From Roseomonas acroporae (GTDB lineage: Bacteria; Pseudomonadota; Alphaproteobacteria; Acetobacterales; Acetobacteraceae): a stretch of 64,000 bases of DNA. Where the stretch lies: the NCBI RefSeq assembly GCF_023223525.1, contig NZ_JALPRX010000035.1, forward strand, positions 20,990 through 84,989. Reading direction: 5' to 3'. The position numbers and the translations under genes are program-made. The notes below the pieces were generated by a model. It was not told where the DNA came from and did not search any database. It saw only the letters and a program-made list of their open reading frames with translations. Below are positions 54,823 to 63,079 of this stretch, piece after piece. Position 1 is the stretch's first letter. Every line of letters begins with the position of its first letter.

Positions 54823-54906
54823 CGATCGGAGGAGGCGCTTCCCGCGCCCCGGATCGAGAGAGGCGCTTCCCGCGCCCTGGATCGAGGGAGGCGCTTCCCG
54901 CGCCTC
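54823..54906. repeat. 28-bp tandem repeat, three copies
   Basis: Units at 54823, 54851 and 54879 of the type GGATCGAGAGAGGCGCTTCC followed by CGCGCC and two variable bases. The last copy runs into TCGGGAAGC. They lie in the 292-base gap between two leftward genes, 70-150 bases before the start of the hydrolase-like gene. Too short and spacer-free for CRISPR. Confidence 0.8.
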
Positions 54907-55042
54907 GGGAAGCCGTGCCTGCCTCCCGCCGGGCGCCCCGCCTCCTCCCCGCGCCGCCCCGGCGGCCGCACGGGACCGGCATCCGCCCCGGCTTGCCGCC
55001 GCCCCCTGCGCGGCAGCGGCCGGGGCCCGCCGCCGGCCGTCG

Positions 55043-55459
55043 TCAGCGCGGCGTCAGCGTCTCCTCGCCCAGCCCCGTGCCATGGCTCCACACGCCGCGC
55101 AGGCGTCCGTCGGGCAGGATGCGGAACACCGCGATGCCGGTGACCGGGGTGCCGTCCTTCTCGCCCGGCGCGTAGAAGGAGGCCGAGAACAGCTCGCCCG
55201 TCACCAGCCCGACCCCGCTCACCGTGCTGCCCTGCGGGTTCACCCAGAGCACCCGCCAGACGCCGTCGGGGCCGACCTGGAGCTGCGCCGTGCCGGCATA
55301 GCCGTTGCCCTCCGGGTCGGTGCCTTCCACCGCGTAGGTGCCGGCGCGCAGGGCCTGGGCCAGCGCCGGCGACGCCCGGAGCACCGGCAGCAGCAGGAGC
55401 ACCGGCAGCAGCACAGGCAGCAGCGCCACCGCCAGCCATCCCGTCCGGCCAAGCCGCAT
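55043..55459 (-). CDS. Small exported protein, 138 aa
   Basis: From the ATG at 55459, with GGAGGG 8 bases upstream; a second ATG at 55477 is less well placed. Signal peptide with an unusual run LLPVLLPVLLLLPVL encoded by a short DNA repeat, cut near ALAQA. The mature part is a beta-rich domain (GTYAVEGTDPEGNGYAGTAQL, in parts, then LVTGELFSASFYAPGEKDG and FRILPDGRLRGVWS). Similar small secreted proteins exist in Acetobacteraceae without a known role. It is divergent from glcD (160 bases). Confidence 0.72.
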   Translation of the reverse strand: MRLGRTGWLAVALLPVLLPVLLLLPVLRASPALAQALRAGTYAVEGTDPEGNGYAGTAQLQVGPDGVWRVLWVNPQGSTVSGVGLVTGELFSASFYAPGEKDGTPVTGIAVFRILPDGRLRGVWSHGTGLGEETLTPR

Positions 55460-55619
55460 CGGCCCACCCTCCGCCATCCGTGCCGCCGCCGTCGCCCGGC
55501 CCGCGCGGCGATGCCGCCGGATGGTGCCCGGACCGACCCGTTACGGGCAAGGAATCCCCGCCTTGCCGACCGTTCCGGCACGGCCCATCTTCCGCCGACA
55601 GACGTAGGGGAGGCGATCC

Positions 55620-57119
55620 ATGATCCCGCTGCCGGAGCCCAAGCCCGACATCCTCGCCCGGCGCGACGAGATCGTCGCGGCGCTGCGCGCGATCGTCCCC
55701 GGCAGCGCCCTGGGGGGCGGCCTCGGCGAGGGGGTCATCAGCGAGCCGCTGCGCCTCAAGCCCTACGAGACGGACGGGCTTTCCGCCTACCGCCAGCCGC
55801 CGCTCGCCGTGGTGCTGCCGACCAGCACCGAGCAGGTCGCCGCCATCCTGCGCTACTGCCACCGCAACGGCATCCGCGTGGTGCCGCGCGGCGCCGGCAC
55901 CAGCCTCTCGGGCGGCGCCCTGCCGCTGGCGGACGCGGTGGTGATCGGGCTGATGCGGATGAACCGCATCCTGGAGATCGACTACGACGACCGGCTCGCC
56001 GTGGTGGAGGCGGGCGTCACCAACCTCGGCATCACCAAGGCGGTGGAGGGCGACGGCTTCTTCTACGCCCCCGATCCCTCCTCGCAGCTCGCCTGCATGA
56101 TCGGCGGCAACGTGATGATGAACTCGGGCGGCGCGCACTGCCTGAAGTACGGCGTCACCGCCAACAACCTGCTCGGCGTGAAGCTCGTCACCATCGAGGG
56201 CGAGGTGATCGGGATCGGCGGCAGCCATCTCGACGCCGCCGGCTACGACTGGCTCGGCCTGATCACCGGCTCCGAGGGGCAGCTCGGCATCGTCACCGAG
56301 GTGACGGTGCGGCTGCTGCACGCGGCCGAGGGCGCGCGCGCCATGCTGGTGGCGTTCAAGGCGAACGAGATCGCCGGCCAGGCGGTGGACGCGATCATCG
56401 CCTCGGGCATCATCCCGGTGGCGCTGGAGTTCATGGACCGCCCGGCGATCCATGCCTGCGAGGCCTTCGCCCATGCCGGCTACCCGCTGGAGGCCGAGGC
56501 GATGCTGATCATCGAGGTGGAGGGCTGCGCCGCCGAGCAGGACGCCCGCCTCGGCGAGATCCGCGCCATCTGCGAGCGCTTCGACCCGATCTCGGTGCGC
56601 GTCGCGCAGACCGCCGAGGAATCGCTCGCCATCTGGAAGGGCCGCAAGGGCGCCTTCGGCGCGGTGGGCCGCATCAGCCCGGACTACCTGTGCATGGACG
56701 GCACCATCCCGACCTCGACGCTGCCCGAGGTGCTGCGCCGCATGGGCGAGATGAGCGACCGTTACGGCCTCAAGGTCGCCAACATCTTCCACGCCGGCGA
56801 CGGCAACCTGCACCCGCTCATCATGTTCGACGCCAACGACCCGGAGAGCTTCCGGCGCGCCGAGGAATTCGGCGCCGACATCCTGAAGCTCTGCGTCGAG
56901 GTCGGCGGCTGCCTGACCGGCGAGCACGGCGTCGGCGTCGAGAAGCGGGACCTGATGGGCGTTCAGTTCGCCCCGCACGAGCTGGACCAGCAGCGCCGCA
57001 TCAAGTCCGCCTTCGACCCGCAATGGCTGCTCAACCCGGCCAAGGTGTTCCCGCTCGACGGGCTGCCGGAGGCGGCACTCGCCCGCGCGCCCGCCCGCGC
57101 CGCGGCGCGGGCCGCCTGA
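55620..57119 (+). CDS. glcD: Glycolate oxidase subunit GlcD (FAD-linked)
   Basis: 499 residues. FAD-binding type 4 domain (VVPRGAGTSLSGGALPLADAVV) and C-terminal FAD-linked oxidase domain ending with the conserved GCLTGEHGVGVEKRDLM and FDPQWLLNPAKVFP. GlcD, GlcE and GlcF form the membrane-associated glycolate dehydrogenase that oxidises glycolate (and often D-lactate) to glyoxylate and passes electrons to quinone. The ATG at 55620 has GGGGAGG upstream. It is the first gene of the glcDEF unit. Confidence 0.94.
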   Translation: MIPLPEPKPDILARRDEIVAALRAIVPGSALGGGLGEGVISEPLRLKPYETDGLSAYRQPPLAVVLPTSTEQVAAILRYCHRNGIRVVPRGAGTSLSGGALPLADAVVIGLMRMNRILEIDYDDRLAVVEAGVTNLGITKAVEGDGFFYAPDPSSQLACMIGGNVMMNSGGAHCLKYGVTANNLLGVKLVTIEGEVIGIGGSHLDAAGYDWLGLITGSEGQLGIVTEVTVRLLHAAEGARAMLVAFKANEIAGQAVDAIIASGIIPVALEFMDRPAIHACEAFAHAGYPLEAEAMLIIEVEGCAAEQDARLGEIRAICERFDPISVRVAQTAEESLAIWKGRKGAFGAVGRISPDYLCMDGTIPTSTLPEVLRRMGEMSDRYGLKVANIFHAGDGNLHPLIMFDANDPESFRRAEEFGADILKLCVEVGGCLTGEHGVGVEKRDLMGVQFAPHELDQQRRIKSAFDPQWLLNPAKVFPLDGLPEAALARAPARAAARAA

Positions 57120-57162
57120 GGGTGCGCCGACCCGGAATGCGCCGAAGCACGGAACGCGCCGC

Positions 57163-58374
57163 ATGACCGACGGCCTCCTCTCGCCGGCCACGGAATCCGA
57201 GCTGGCCGGCATCCTGCGCCGCGCCACCGCCGGCGGCGAGCCGCTCGCCATCGAGGGCAACGGCACCAAGCGCGCCCTACTGCGCCCGGTGCAGGCGGCG
57301 CGCACGCTGACGGTGCGCCACCTCACCGGCATCACCCTGTACCGGCCGCAGGAGCTGATCCTCTCGGCCCGCGCCGGCACGCCGCTGCCCGAGATCGAGG
57401 CGGCGCTGGCCGAGAAGGGCCAGTACCTGATCGCCGAGCCGCCCGACACCACGGCGCTGTTCGAGGCGGAAGCGGCGGAGACGCGGCCGGCCACCATCGG
57501 CGGCGTCGTCGCCTGCAACCTCTCCGGCCCGCGCCGCATCAGCGCCGGCGCCATGCGCGACCACGTGATGGGCGTGCGGCTGGTGAACGGCCAGGGCGAG
57601 GTGGTGCATTCCGGCGGCCGGGTGCTGAAGAACGTCACCGGGCTCGACCTGTGCAAGCTGCTCACCGGCAGCTACGGCACGCTCGGCGTGCTGACCGAGG
57701 TGACGCTGAAGGTGCTGCCGGCGCCGCCGGATTCCGCCACCGTCGCCGTCTCGGTCCGCGACCTCGCCGCCGGGGTGCGCGTGCTCTCGGCCGGGCTCGG
57801 CAGCCCGTTCGGGCCGAGCGGCGCCGCGCTGCTGCCTGGCGGCGCGCCGGAGCTCGGGCTGCAGGGCCCGACGGCGCTGCTGCGCCTCGAGGATTTTTCC
57901 GACTCCGTCCGCTACCGCGCGGAATCGCTGGCGGCGCGGCTCGGGCGCGAAGGCGACGTGACGCTGCTGGAGGCGGCACGCAGCGTGCCGCTCTGGCGCG
58001 CCGTGCGCGACGCGGCGCCGCTCGGCGCGCTGCCGGAGGAGGCGATCTGGCGCGTCTCGGTGCGCCCGAGCGCGGCGCCCGGCGTCGCCGCCTCGCTCTC
58101 GCGCGCCTTCGACGCGAAGCTGCTGCTGGACTGGGGCGGCGGGCTGCTCTGGATCGCCGGCCCCGCCGAGGCCGCGACGCACGCGGCGGTGATGGCGGCG
58201 GCGCGCGCGGCGGGCGGCACCTGGACGCTGTTCCGTGGCCCGGACGGGCTGCGCGCGTCGAGCGAGGTGCTGCCGCCGGAGCCGGCGCCGCTCGCCGCCA
58301 TCTCGGCGCGGGTGAAGGCGGCGCTCGATCCGCGCGGCGTGCTCAACCCGGGGCGGATGCACGCCGGCCTGTAG
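57163..58374 (+). CDS. glcE: Glycolate oxidase subunit GlcE (FAD-binding)
   Basis: 403 residues: a second, shorter FAD type 4 protein with GNGTKRALLRPV, LILSARAGTPLPEIEAALAEKGQ (in parts), TIGGVVACNLSGPRRISAGAMRDHVMG and a C-terminal LNPGRMHAGL. It lacks the HGVG end of GlcD, as expected of GlcE. It begins 43 bases after glcD. The C-terminal half is Ala-rich but otherwise normal. Confidence 0.94.
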   Translation: MTDGLLSPATESELAGILRRATAGGEPLAIEGNGTKRALLRPVQAARTLTVRHLTGITLYRPQELILSARAGTPLPEIEAALAEKGQYLIAEPPDTTALFEAEAAETRPATIGGVVACNLSGPRRISAGAMRDHVMGVRLVNGQGEVVHSGGRVLKNVTGLDLCKLLTGSYGTLGVLTEVTLKVLPAPPDSATVAVSVRDLAAGVRVLSAGLGSPFGPSGAALLPGGAPELGLQGPTALLRLEDFSDSVRYRAESLAARLGREGDVTLLEAARSVPLWRAVRDAAPLGALPEEAIWRVSVRPSAAPGVAASLSRAFDAKLLLDWGGGLLWIAGPAEAATHAAVMAAARAAGGTWTLFRGPDGLRASSEVLPPEPAPLAAISARVKAALDPRGVLNPGRMHAGL

Positions 58375-58530
58375 GCCGGCCCGGCGCGGCCGCGCCGCCT
58401 CCCCCTGGACCGGCATGGTCCCGGGGCGGGCGGCCGGAGCGGCGCCCCGGCCTCGCCACCCGCCGCGCGGGGCGGCAGCGTGACTTGCGACCGACTCAAC
58501 GAAAGGCCAGCGGGGAAAGGCAGGCGGGGG

Positions 58531-59880
58531 ATGCAGACCAACTTCACGGCGGAGCAGCTCAAGGACCCCGACACCAGGGTCTCCAACACCATCCTGCGCA
58601 CCTGCGTGCATTGCGGCTTCTGCACCGCCACCTGCCCCACCTTCGCGCTGCTCGGCGACGAGCTCGACAGCCCGCGCGGGCGCATCTACCTCATCAAGGA
58701 CATGCTGGAGAGCGGCCGCCCCGCCACGGAGGAGGTGGTGCGGCACGTCGACCGCTGCCTCTCCTGCCTCTCCTGCATGACCACCTGCCCCTCCGGCGTG
58801 AACTACATGCACCTGGTGGACCACGCCCGCCGCTACATCGAGGAGACCTACACGCGCCCGCTGCCCGAGCGGGCGCTGCGCTGGGTGCTCGCGCGCGTGC
58901 TGCCGCATCCCGGGCGCTTCCGGCTGGCGCTGCGGGCGGCCCGGTTCGGCAAGTCGCTGCGCGGGCTGCTGCCGAGGCGCGGCACCACCGGGCAGCGCCT
59001 GCACGCCATGCTCGACCTCGCCCCCGACGCGCTGCCGCCGGAAAGCCCGGCCCAGGCGCCGCAGGTGCACCGGGCGGCCGAGGGACCCTGGGGCGAGCGG
59101 CGCGGCCGCGTCGCGCTGCTCACCGGCTGCGCGCAGAAGGTGCTCGCCCCCTCGATCAACGAGGCGACGATCCGGCTGCTGACGCGCATGGGCATCGAGG
59201 TGGTGGTGACCGCCGGCCAGGGCTGCTGCGGCGCGCTGACCCACCACATGGGCCAGCACGACCCCGCCATGGCCGCCGCCCGCGCCAACATCGCCGCCTG
59301 GAGCGCCGAGATCGAGGGCGAAGGGCTGGACGCGATCGTGGTCAACGCCTCCGGCTGCGGCACCACGGTGAAGGATTACGGCTTCATGTTCCGCGACGAG
59401 CCGGCGCCCTGGCGCGACCGCGCCGTGGAGGTCTCGGCCCGCGCCCTCGACATCTCCGAGGTGCTGACCCGCTTCGACTACGCGCCGTCGCGGGAGTCGC
59501 CCGGCCTCGTCGTCGCCTACCACGCCGCCTGCTCGCTCCAGCACGGGCAGAAGATCACCGCCGAGCCGAAGGCGCTGCTGCGCACCGCCGGCTTCACGGT
59601 GAAGGAGGCGGCGGAATCGCATCTCTGCTGCGGCTCGGCCGGCGTCTACAACATCGTCCAGCCGGAGATCGCGGGGCGGCTGCGCGAGCGCAAGCTGGAG
59701 AACATCGCCCGCACCCGCGCCGACCTGATCGCCGCCGGCAACATCGGCTGCCTCACCCAGCTCGCGGGCGGGCTGCCGGTGGTGCACACGGTCGAGCTGC
59801 TCGACTGGATGGCGGGCGGGCCGGAACCGCCGGCGGTCGGCGCGGCCAGGGCGCGCCAGGGGGCCGGCGCGGCGGCCTGA
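58531..59880 (+). CDS. glcF: Glycolate oxidase iron-sulfur subunit GlcF
   Basis: 449 residues from the ATG at 58531 (MQTNFTAEQLKDP). Two 4Fe-4S motifs, CVHCGFCTATCP and CLSCLSCMTTCP, lie in the first 100 residues, followed by two CCG domains (GQGCCGAL and HLCCGSAGVYN) that bind a further cofactor and contact quinone reduction. Follows glcE by 156 bases. Completes the GlcDEF complex. Confidence 0.95.
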   Translation: MQTNFTAEQLKDPDTRVSNTILRTCVHCGFCTATCPTFALLGDELDSPRGRIYLIKDMLESGRPATEEVVRHVDRCLSCLSCMTTCPSGVNYMHLVDHARRYIEETYTRPLPERALRWVLARVLPHPGRFRLALRAARFGKSLRGLLPRRGTTGQRLHAMLDLAPDALPPESPAQAPQVHRAAEGPWGERRGRVALLTGCAQKVLAPSINEATIRLLTRMGIEVVVTAGQGCCGALTHHMGQHDPAMAAARANIAAWSAEIEGEGLDAIVVNASGCGTTVKDYGFMFRDEPAPWRDRAVEVSARALDISEVLTRFDYAPSRESPGLVVAYHAACSLQHGQKITAEPKALLRTAGFTVKEAAESHLCCGSAGVYNIVQPEIAGRLRERKLENIARTRADLIAAGNIGCLTQLAGGLPVVHTVELLDWMAGGPEPPAVGAARARQGAGAAA

Positions 59881-59901
59881 CGGCGCCGGGCGCTCCCGTG
59901 T

Positions 59902-59934
59902 CCTGCGGGTCGGGCGTCGCACCCGGCCCGCAGG
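59902..59934. terminator. Hairpin between convergent glcF and the permease
   Basis: CCTGCGGG (59902-59909) pairs with CCCGCAGG (59927-59934), with a further CGGG/CCCG inside. It is symmetric and lies 22 bases after the glcF stop and just before the permease stop, so it could end both transcripts. No T run. Confidence 0.45.
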
Positions 59935-59941
59935 CGCCCCC

Positions 59942-61342
59942 TCACCCGCCCAGCGCCACCGCCCCCCAGCCCAGCAGCAGCGCCGCCAGGACGCCCGGCC
60001 AGAGCAGCCGCCACACCGGGCCGGGCCGCGTGCCCTCGCCCTGCACCGCGCAGACCATCGCGGTGACGGCGAGGCTCATCCCGGCCGTGGCGGCGGTGGT
60101 GAACACCTGCACCGTCGGCGCCAGCAGCGCCGGCAGGCCGGCGGCGCGGCCCAGCTCCGCCTGCACCGGCATCAGCGCCGCGTTGCCGCTCACCGCGCTG
60201 CCGGTGAGGAAGCCCGCCAGCAGCCCGAGCGGCGCGACCGCGTAGGCCGCGAGCCCGCCCAGCCCCCCGGCCGCCGCATGGGCGAGATTGCCCGCCACGC
60301 CGCTGCCCGCCAGCAGCCGCGCCAGCACCACGTAGAGCGCCATCGCCAGCGCCGGCCGCCCGGCCCGGCGCAGTGCCGCCGCCGCCCGCGTCGCCGGCAC
60401 CCGACGCCACGCCAGCAGCAGCGCCGAGACCACGAACAGCACGGCGGCCACATGCGTCAGCGGCAGCGCCGGCAGGTCCTCCCAGGGGCGCGCCGAGGGC
60501 GGCGTCGGCCAGGCGCGCGCCGCGAACAGCGCCGCCACCAGCAGCGCGTAGGGCGAGGCGGCGCGCAGCCGGCCGCGCCACGCGGCGGCATCGGCCGGCG
60601 GGTCGAGCCGCCACAGCGCCCAGAGCAGCGGCGGCGCCGTGGCGACGATCCCCGCCAGCTCGTAGGGCAGCACCGCGTGCGACAGGATCAGCAGCGCGCC
60701 GACGCAGGCGGCCAGCGCCGCCGGCACCATCGCGTCGCGCATCCCCAGCGGCACGCCGGCGGCCAGGACGAGGCGCAGGAACACCGGCACCAGCAGCAGC
60801 AGCCAGGCGGCGCTGAGATGGGCGACCTCGGTGGCCAGCGCCTGCACCGGCAGGTGGCTCAGCGCGGCGGCGACGGCGGTGCCCGGCCCCAGCGCGCCCC
60901 AGGGCACCAGCACCTGCGACTGCAGCGCCAGCGCCACCCCCGCCGCGCCGCCGATGCCCATGCGCCGCAGTGTCGCCAGCGCGAACACCGCGCCGACGCC
61001 GAAGCCGGTGACGCATTCGAGGAAGGTGCCGGCCAGCAGCGTGCCCGCGTAGAGGCGCAGCGGCGTGGCCGGCAGCCGCTCCGCCTCGCCCGGCCGCGTC
61101 ACCGCCGCCTGGAACAGCAGCCCGCCCGCCACCACCGCAATCGGCTGCGCCGCGAGCCAGAGGCCACGCATCGCCTCGCGCAGCAGCAGCCCGGCGGCGT
61201 CCGCGCCGGGCGGCAGCGCCGCGAGCGCGGCGGGCACGGCGGCGAGGATGGCGACGGCGCAGGCGGGGATGGGGCCGACGCGGCCGGCGGCGAGCAGGCC
61301 GACCAGCAGCAGCAGCGGCGCGGCCTGGAGCAGGAGGTTCAT
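59942..61342 (-). CDS. L-lactate/glycolate permease family protein (LctP/GlcA-like)
   Basis: 466 residues, 12-13 membrane helices. LctP features are readable: LECVTGFGVGAVFALATLRRMG, LALQSQVLVPWGALGPGTAVAAAL, AGFLTGSAVSGNAALMPVQAELG and FTTAATAGMSLAVTAM (each a short segment). The family imports lactate and glycolate with protons. It is shorter than E. coli LldP/GlcA (~550 aa). Being convergent with glcDEF, it most likely supplies glycolate or lactate to that enzyme. The ATG at 61342 is preferred to a TTG at 61381. Confidence 0.85.
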   Translation of the reverse strand: MNLLLQAAPLLLLVGLLAAGRVGPIPACAVAILAAVPAALAALPPGADAAGLLLREAMRGLWLAAQPIAVVAGGLLFQAAVTRPGEAERLPATPLRLYAGTLLAGTFLECVTGFGVGAVFALATLRRMGIGGAAGVALALQSQVLVPWGALGPGTAVAAALSHLPVQALATEVAHLSAAWLLLLVPVFLRLVLAAGVPLGMRDAMVPAALAACVGALLILSHAVLPYELAGIVATAPPLLWALWRLDPPADAAAWRGRLRAASPYALLVAALFAARAWPTPPSARPWEDLPALPLTHVAAVLFVVSALLLAWRRVPATRAAAALRRAGRPALAMALYVVLARLLAGSGVAGNLAHAAAGGLGGLAAYAVAPLGLLAGFLTGSAVSGNAALMPVQAELGRAAGLPALLAPTVQVFTTAATAGMSLAVTAMVCAVQGEGTRPGPVWRLLWPGVLAALLLGWGAVALGG

Positions 61343-61384
61343 GCGGGGGATGTCATCCGTGGAGGGCGGCAGGGCGCGCAAACG

Positions 61385-61566
61385 CCCTTTCGGGGAAGGC
61401 GCCGCCTTCCCCGGACCCCATCCGGCAGGAGGGCGAGACCCTCCTGCACCTCTATTCGTTCGGAGCCCGGGTGTCGAAACCGCCCGGGTGCCTTTCCGAA
61501 CGGGGTTTCCAAAGGGGCTTCGCCCTTTGGTGGGAGGGGGTGCGGGGGAGGGCGAGGCCCTTCCCC
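61385..61566 (+). repeat. ~200-bp hairpin-rich dispersed repeat, copy B
   Basis: Second copy of the element at 45214. Shares CGGGGAAGGC...GCCTTCCCC, the GGGCGAG-ACCCTCCTG stretch, CCCGGGTGTCG, the GGGGTTTCCAAAGGGGCTTC core with the perfect CCAAAGGG/CCCTTTGG hairpin at 61509-61530, and GGGAGGG-rich end. It lacks the 39-base duplication of copy A. Located between the permease start and the stop of the CoA-transferase beta gene. Confidence 0.85.
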
Positions 61567-61580
61567 GCCGCGCCCGGCCC

Positions 61581-62258
61581 TCAGCCCTCCCGCAGCAGCT
61601 TCGCGTCGGTCCGCGCCTGCAACGCCTCGAAGGTCAGCCCCGGCACCATCTCGCGCACCACGAAGCCGCGCTCGGTCACGTCCAGCACGGCGAGGTTGGT
61701 GTAGACGCGCCGCACCGCCCCCACCGCCGTCAGCGGGTAGGAGCAGCGGCGCACCACGCGGGGCCGGCCGTCCTTGGTGACGTGGTCCATCACCGCCCAG
61801 AGCCGCTTCGCCCCCACGGCGAGGTCCATCGCGCCGCCCACCGCCGGCGCCCGCTCGCCCGCCGAGGTGGCCCAGTTCGCGATGTCGCCGTTCTCCGCCA
61901 CCTCGTAGGCGCCGAGGACGCAGAGATCGAGGTGCCCGCCGCGGATCATCGCGAAGCTGTCGGCGTGATGCACGTAGGAGCCGCCGGTGCGCAGCGTGAT
62001 GTGCTGCTTGCCGGCGTTGATGAGCCACGGGTTGACGTGCTCCGGGTCGGGCGCCGGCCCCATGCCGAGCACGCCGTTCTCGGAGTGGAAGATCACCTCG
62101 CGCTCGGGCGGCACGTAGTCGGCGACCAGCGTCGGCATGCCGATGCCGAGGTTGCAGTACCAGCCCTCCGGTATGTCCTGCGCGACCCGCGCGGCGAGGG
62201 CGCGGCGCTCCAGCGGCGCGAAGCCGGCGGGAGCCTCGGTGATGGTGGTGTCGGGCAT
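61581..62258 (-). CDS. 3-oxoacid CoA-transferase subunit B
   Basis: 225 residues, from the ATG at 62258. Beta-subunit features of class I CoA-transferases: GWYCNLGIGMPTLVADYVP, catalytic Glu in HSENGVLGMGP, and GGHLDLCVLGAYEVAENGDIANW (in parts). Together with subunit A it moves CoA between succinyl-CoA and acetoacetate or 3-oxoadipate. ScoB/AtoA and PcaJ cannot be told apart from sequence alone; no protocatechuate genes are near, which leans to the acetoacetate type. Follows subunit A after 14 bases. Confidence 0.92.
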   Translation of the reverse strand: MPDTTITEAPAGFAPLERRALAARVAQDIPEGWYCNLGIGMPTLVADYVPPEREVIFHSENGVLGMGPAPDPEHVNPWLINAGKQHITLRTGGSYVHHADSFAMIRGGHLDLCVLGAYEVAENGDIANWATSAGERAPAVGGAMDLAVGAKRLWAVMDHVTKDGRPRVVRRCSYPLTAVGAVRRVYTNLAVLDVTERGFVVREMVPGLTFEALQARTDAKLLREG

Positions 62259-62272
62259 CCTTGCCTCCCTGC

Positions 62273-62965
62273 TCAGGCGGCCTGCGCCGCGCCGGCGGCG
62301 TAGGGGACGTGGACGACGCGGTTGACGAAGATGCCGGGCGTCACGATCGCGTTCGGGTCGAGCTCGCCCAGCTCCACGAGGTGCTGCGTCTGCACGATGG
62401 TCAGGGCCGAGGCCATGGCCATGATCGGGTTGAAGTTGCGCGCGCTGTCGCGGAAGGTGAGGTTGCCCCAGCGGTCGGCCTGCCACGCCTCGACCAGCGC
62501 CACGTCGCCGTGCAGGGCCTTCTCCATCACGCAGAGCTTGCCGTCGATCTCCAGCGTCGGCTTGCCCTCGGCCAGCAGCGTGCCGACGGCGGTGGGCGTG
62601 TAGAAGGCCGGGATGCCGGCGCCGGCGGCGCGGATGCGCTCGGCCAGCGTGCCCTGCGGCACGATCTCGAGGCCGATCTTCCCCTCGCGGTAGCGGTTCT
62701 CGAACGCCTTGGAGGTGCTGGAGCGCGGGAAGGAGCAGATCATCTTCGCCACGCGGCCCAGCTCGATCAGCTTCGACAGGCCGTAGCCGTCCACCGCGCC
62801 GGCGTTGTTGGCGACGATGACGAGGTCGCGCGCGCCCTGCTCGATCAGCCCGTCCAACAGCGTATCGGGCTGGCCCACCGCGCCGAAACCGCCCAGCAGG
62901 ATGGTGGAGCCGTCCCTGACGCCTTCCAGCGCCTCCGCGACCGAGCGGACGATCTTGTTGATCAC
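62273..62965 (-). CDS. 3-oxoacid CoA-transferase subunit A
   Basis: 230 residues from the GTG at 62965, with AGGAGAGG 5 bases upstream; an ATG at 63007 lacks homology upstream of INKIVRSVAEAL. Alpha-subunit motifs: ILLGGFGAVGQPDTLLDGL, NNAGAVDGYGLSKLI and GGTL-like EIVPQGTLAERIRAAGAG (short parts). Works as a heterodimer or heterotetramer with subunit B in ketone-body or aromatic breakdown. Confidence 0.93.
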   Translation of the reverse strand: MINKIVRSVAEALEGVRDGSTILLGGFGAVGQPDTLLDGLIEQGARDLVIVANNAGAVDGYGLSKLIELGRVAKMICSFPRSSTSKAFENRYREGKIGLEIVPQGTLAERIRAAGAGIPAFYTPTAVGTLLAEGKPTLEIDGKLCVMEKALHGDVALVEAWQADRWGNLTFRDSARNFNPIMAMASALTIVQTQHLVELGELDPNAIVTPGIFVNRVVHVPYAAGAAQAA

Positions 62966-63079
62966 GCGTTCCTCTCCTGCCAATGCCGATTGGCCGGAGA
63001 GTGCCATGGCGCGGCATCGCGCGGAAGCGGCCGCACCGGGCGATCGATCCCGTCGGGAGCGTCCCCGGCGGCGCCGGGT

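Noticed and set aside
54823..54906. Possible CRISPR array
   Set aside because: The 28-bp units are directly adjacent with no unique spacers, and no cas gene is present in the window. The same holds for the repeats at 31071, 18221 and 52288.
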